Positions 62,634 through 64,000 of a stretch of 64,000 nucleotides of DNA are shown here, one piece after another. Source of the DNA: Desulfosporosinus sp. Sb-LF (lineage in GTDB: Bacteria; Bacillota; Desulfitobacteriia; Desulfitobacteriales; Desulfitobacteriaceae); the NCBI RefSeq assembly GCF_004766055.1, contig NZ_SPQR01000003.1:186001-250000 (forward strand), written 5' to 3'. Position 1 is the first letter of the stretch. Each line of letters starts with the position of its first letter. A model generated the notes under the pieces. It was given only the letters and a program-made list of their open reading frames with translations, did not search any database and was not told where the DNA came from. The translations under genes were made by a program, and so were the position numbers.

Positions 62634-63911
62634 CTACTTAAACCGAACTTCTACAGCCCTCGCATGAGCTTCCAGCCCTTCACTACGGGCAAGTAAAGCG
62701 ATCTGCTTGGCATCTCGTTTTAGAGCTGCTTCCGAATACCCGATTACACTAACTTTTTTCATGAACGTATCGACATTAAGCGGTGAATAAAACCGCGCCG
62801 TCCCACCGGTTGGCAAAACGTGATTCGGCCCAGCAAAGTAATCCCCGACTGGTTCGGGTGAATACCGTCCCAGAAAAACCGCACCAACATTTCGAACTTT
62901 TCCTAACCAAGAGTAGGGATCCTGAACAACCAGCTCGAAATGTTCTGGAGCAATTTTGTTCGCCAAGTCCATCCCTTCCTGGAGATCCGCCACCAAAATC
63001 GCCGCACCATACGTTTCCCAGGAAGCTCTGGCAATTTCGGCACGGGGTAATTCTTCGAGCTGCCGCTCCACTTCAGAGATAGTCTCTTCAAGAAGTCGAC
63101 GAGAGGGAGAGACTAAAATAGCCGAAGCCAAACGATCATGCTCAGCTTGAGAAAGCAAATCCGCAGCTAATTCTTCTGGACTTCCACTCTCATCTACTAA
63201 GATCAAGATCTCACTTGGCCCAGCAAGCATATCTATATCCACCGTTCCAAAAACCTGTTTTTTGGCTAAAGTCACATAAATATTCCCTGGTCCGGTGATT
63301 TTGTCCACGGGGGAAATCATCTCCGTCCCATAGGCCAACGCAGCTATTGCCTGAGCCCCTCCAACCTTGTACACTTCGGTCACACCTGCCTCGGCTGCCG
63401 CCACCAAAACCTCTGGAAGAAGCGTGCCGTCCGCCCTCGGCGGGCTGACCATCACAATTTCGTCAACCCCTGCCACAACCGCGGGTAAAGCGTTCATCAA
63501 AACAGACGATGGATAGGAAGCCGTTCCTCCAGGAACATAAATTCCCACACGTTTGAGCGGAAGTAAGAGTTGCCCAAGCATACTCCCGTCCAAATTAGGT
63601 TCCAACCAAGAAGTTCGCTTCTGCTTCTCGTGAAAGCTGAAAATATTTCTTTTAGCAGTCCGTAAAGCCTCCAAGAAATCCTCACCCACGTCTCGATAGG
63701 CTCCTTGAATTTCTTCCTCGGTGACCCTCAATCCGCTCTGACGCAGGTTAACATGATCAAATTCCTCGGTCATCTGAAAGATCCCCTCATCCCCATCCTC
63801 CTGGATCCGTTTGAGAATCTCAGCAACACGCCGCTCTAATGTTTCATCGTCTCCATACGATTTCCGTGTGAGGCGATTTAAATCAATCGTCTTTAAGTCC
63901 TCTACCTTCAC
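62634..63911 (-). CDS. hisD: Histidinol dehydrogenase
   Basis: 425 residues with GTG start (GAGGGGAG 7 bases upstream). It carries out the last two oxidations of histidine synthesis with NAD and Zn. Landmarks: VGIYVPGGTASYPSSVLMNA, VYKVGGAQAIAALAYGTEMI, VDKITGPGNIYVTLAKKQVF, DIDMLAGPSEILILVDESG, LLSQAEHDRLASAILV and IAPEHFELV, followed by GAVFLGRYSPEPVGDYFAGP and NHVLPTGGTARF. It is the first his gene visible; hisG, which often precedes it, is not within the window. Confidence 0.97.
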   Translation of the reverse strand: MKVEDLKTIDLNRLTRKSYGDDETLERRVAEILKRIQEDGDEGIFQMTEEFDHVNLRQSGLRVTEEEIQGAYRDVGEDFLEALRTAKRNIFSFHEKQKRTSWLEPNLDGSMLGQLLLPLKRVGIYVPGGTASYPSSVLMNALPAVVAGVDEIVMVSPPRADGTLLPEVLVAAAEAGVTEVYKVGGAQAIAALAYGTEMISPVDKITGPGNIYVTLAKKQVFGTVDIDMLAGPSEILILVDESGSPEELAADLLSQAEHDRLASAILVSPSRRLLEETISEVERQLEELPRAEIARASWETYGAAILVADLQEGMDLANKIAPEHFELVVQDPYSWLGKVRNVGAVFLGRYSPEPVGDYFAGPNHVLPTGGTARFYSPLNVDTFMKKVSVIGYSEAALKRDAKQIALLARSEGLEAHARAVEVRFK

Positions 63912-64000
63912 GACATTCTCCCCTCGCTCTGCTCTTAAATAAGTCTCTGGTCAGCCCTTATCAAACTTTTGAATTATAATCTTTAAAACAACGACGATAC

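Noticed and set aside
63912-64000. C-terminus of hisG upstream of hisD
   Set aside because: A short open frame ends near 63950, but too few residues are visible to recognise HisG.

Overview
The window comes from a low-to-mid G+C, endospore-forming Firmicute with anaerobic, respiratory or acetogen-like metabolism. A Peptococcaceae member such as a Desulfosporosinus/Desulfitobacterium relative is my best guess. This is inferred from gene families, not from a marker gene. The cues are a CotD-like spore coat protein, two tryptophan T-box leaders, NiaR, flotillin/NfeD, a corrinoid-activator-like ASKHA protein, a UroD-family protein, a small siroheme reductase, several CoA-transferases and sigma-54 enhancer-binding regulators. 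Almost all genes lie on the minus strand. No rRNA, tRNA or CRISPR array was seen.

Left part (1-24.5 kb): an acetate-uptake (SatP-type) transporter, a corrinoid-activator-like protein and an NRDE protein lead into a large fatty/carboxylic-acid CoA region. That region holds a beta-oxidation cluster (thiolase, enoyl-CoA hydratase, 3-hydroxyacyl-CoA dehydrogenase), acyl-CoA dehydrogenase, MFS transporter, CaiB-type CoA-transferase, two sigma-54 activators and a multi-pass membrane protein. L-lactate permease and phenylacetate-CoA-ligase-type genes follow. The most striking structure here is a module repeated three times: activator 3' end, terminator, TGTAAA direct repeats, CACC/GGTG dyad, then a -24/-12 sigma-54 promoter (8.2, 14.0 and 17.65 kb). 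Each copy faces a different operon, and decayed pieces of the activator, a small ORF and the CoA-transferase lie between them. Deleted thiolase and 3-hydroxyacyl-CoA dehydrogenase relics sit in the same region.

Middle part (24.5-46.6 kb): a spore coat gene, UroD-family protein, DinB, flotillin plus NfeD, and a small sulfite/nitrite-reductase-like hemoprotein. Next is a DsbA/FrnE-like thiol oxidoreductase whose first active-site cysteine codon is an in-frame TGA (candidate selenocysteine, UPFC). An SGNH hydrolase follows, then T-box-controlled trpBA, a CaiB/BaiF CoA-transferase with a second decayed T-box and CoA-transferase tail behind it, aspartate 4-decarboxylase, a TDT-family transporter, a DAHP synthase-chorismate mutase fusion, a Ca2+/H+ antiporter, and a second T-box-controlled operon for a tryptophan-type ABC transporter (trpXYZ-like). 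Both intact T-boxes carry a TGG at the same place in Stem I.

Right part (46.6-64 kb): an epoxyqueuosine-reductase-like Fe-S protein, a Nudix hydrolase, a thiolase-superfamily protein, an aminotransferase, an MBL-fold hydrolase, an enoyl-CoA hydratase under a FadR-like operator, an NlpC/P60 peptidase, and a divergent NiaP-like transporter/NiaR pair around a shared palindrome. Last is the histidine operon hisD-C-B-H-A-F-IE, which runs off the right edge on its promoter side.
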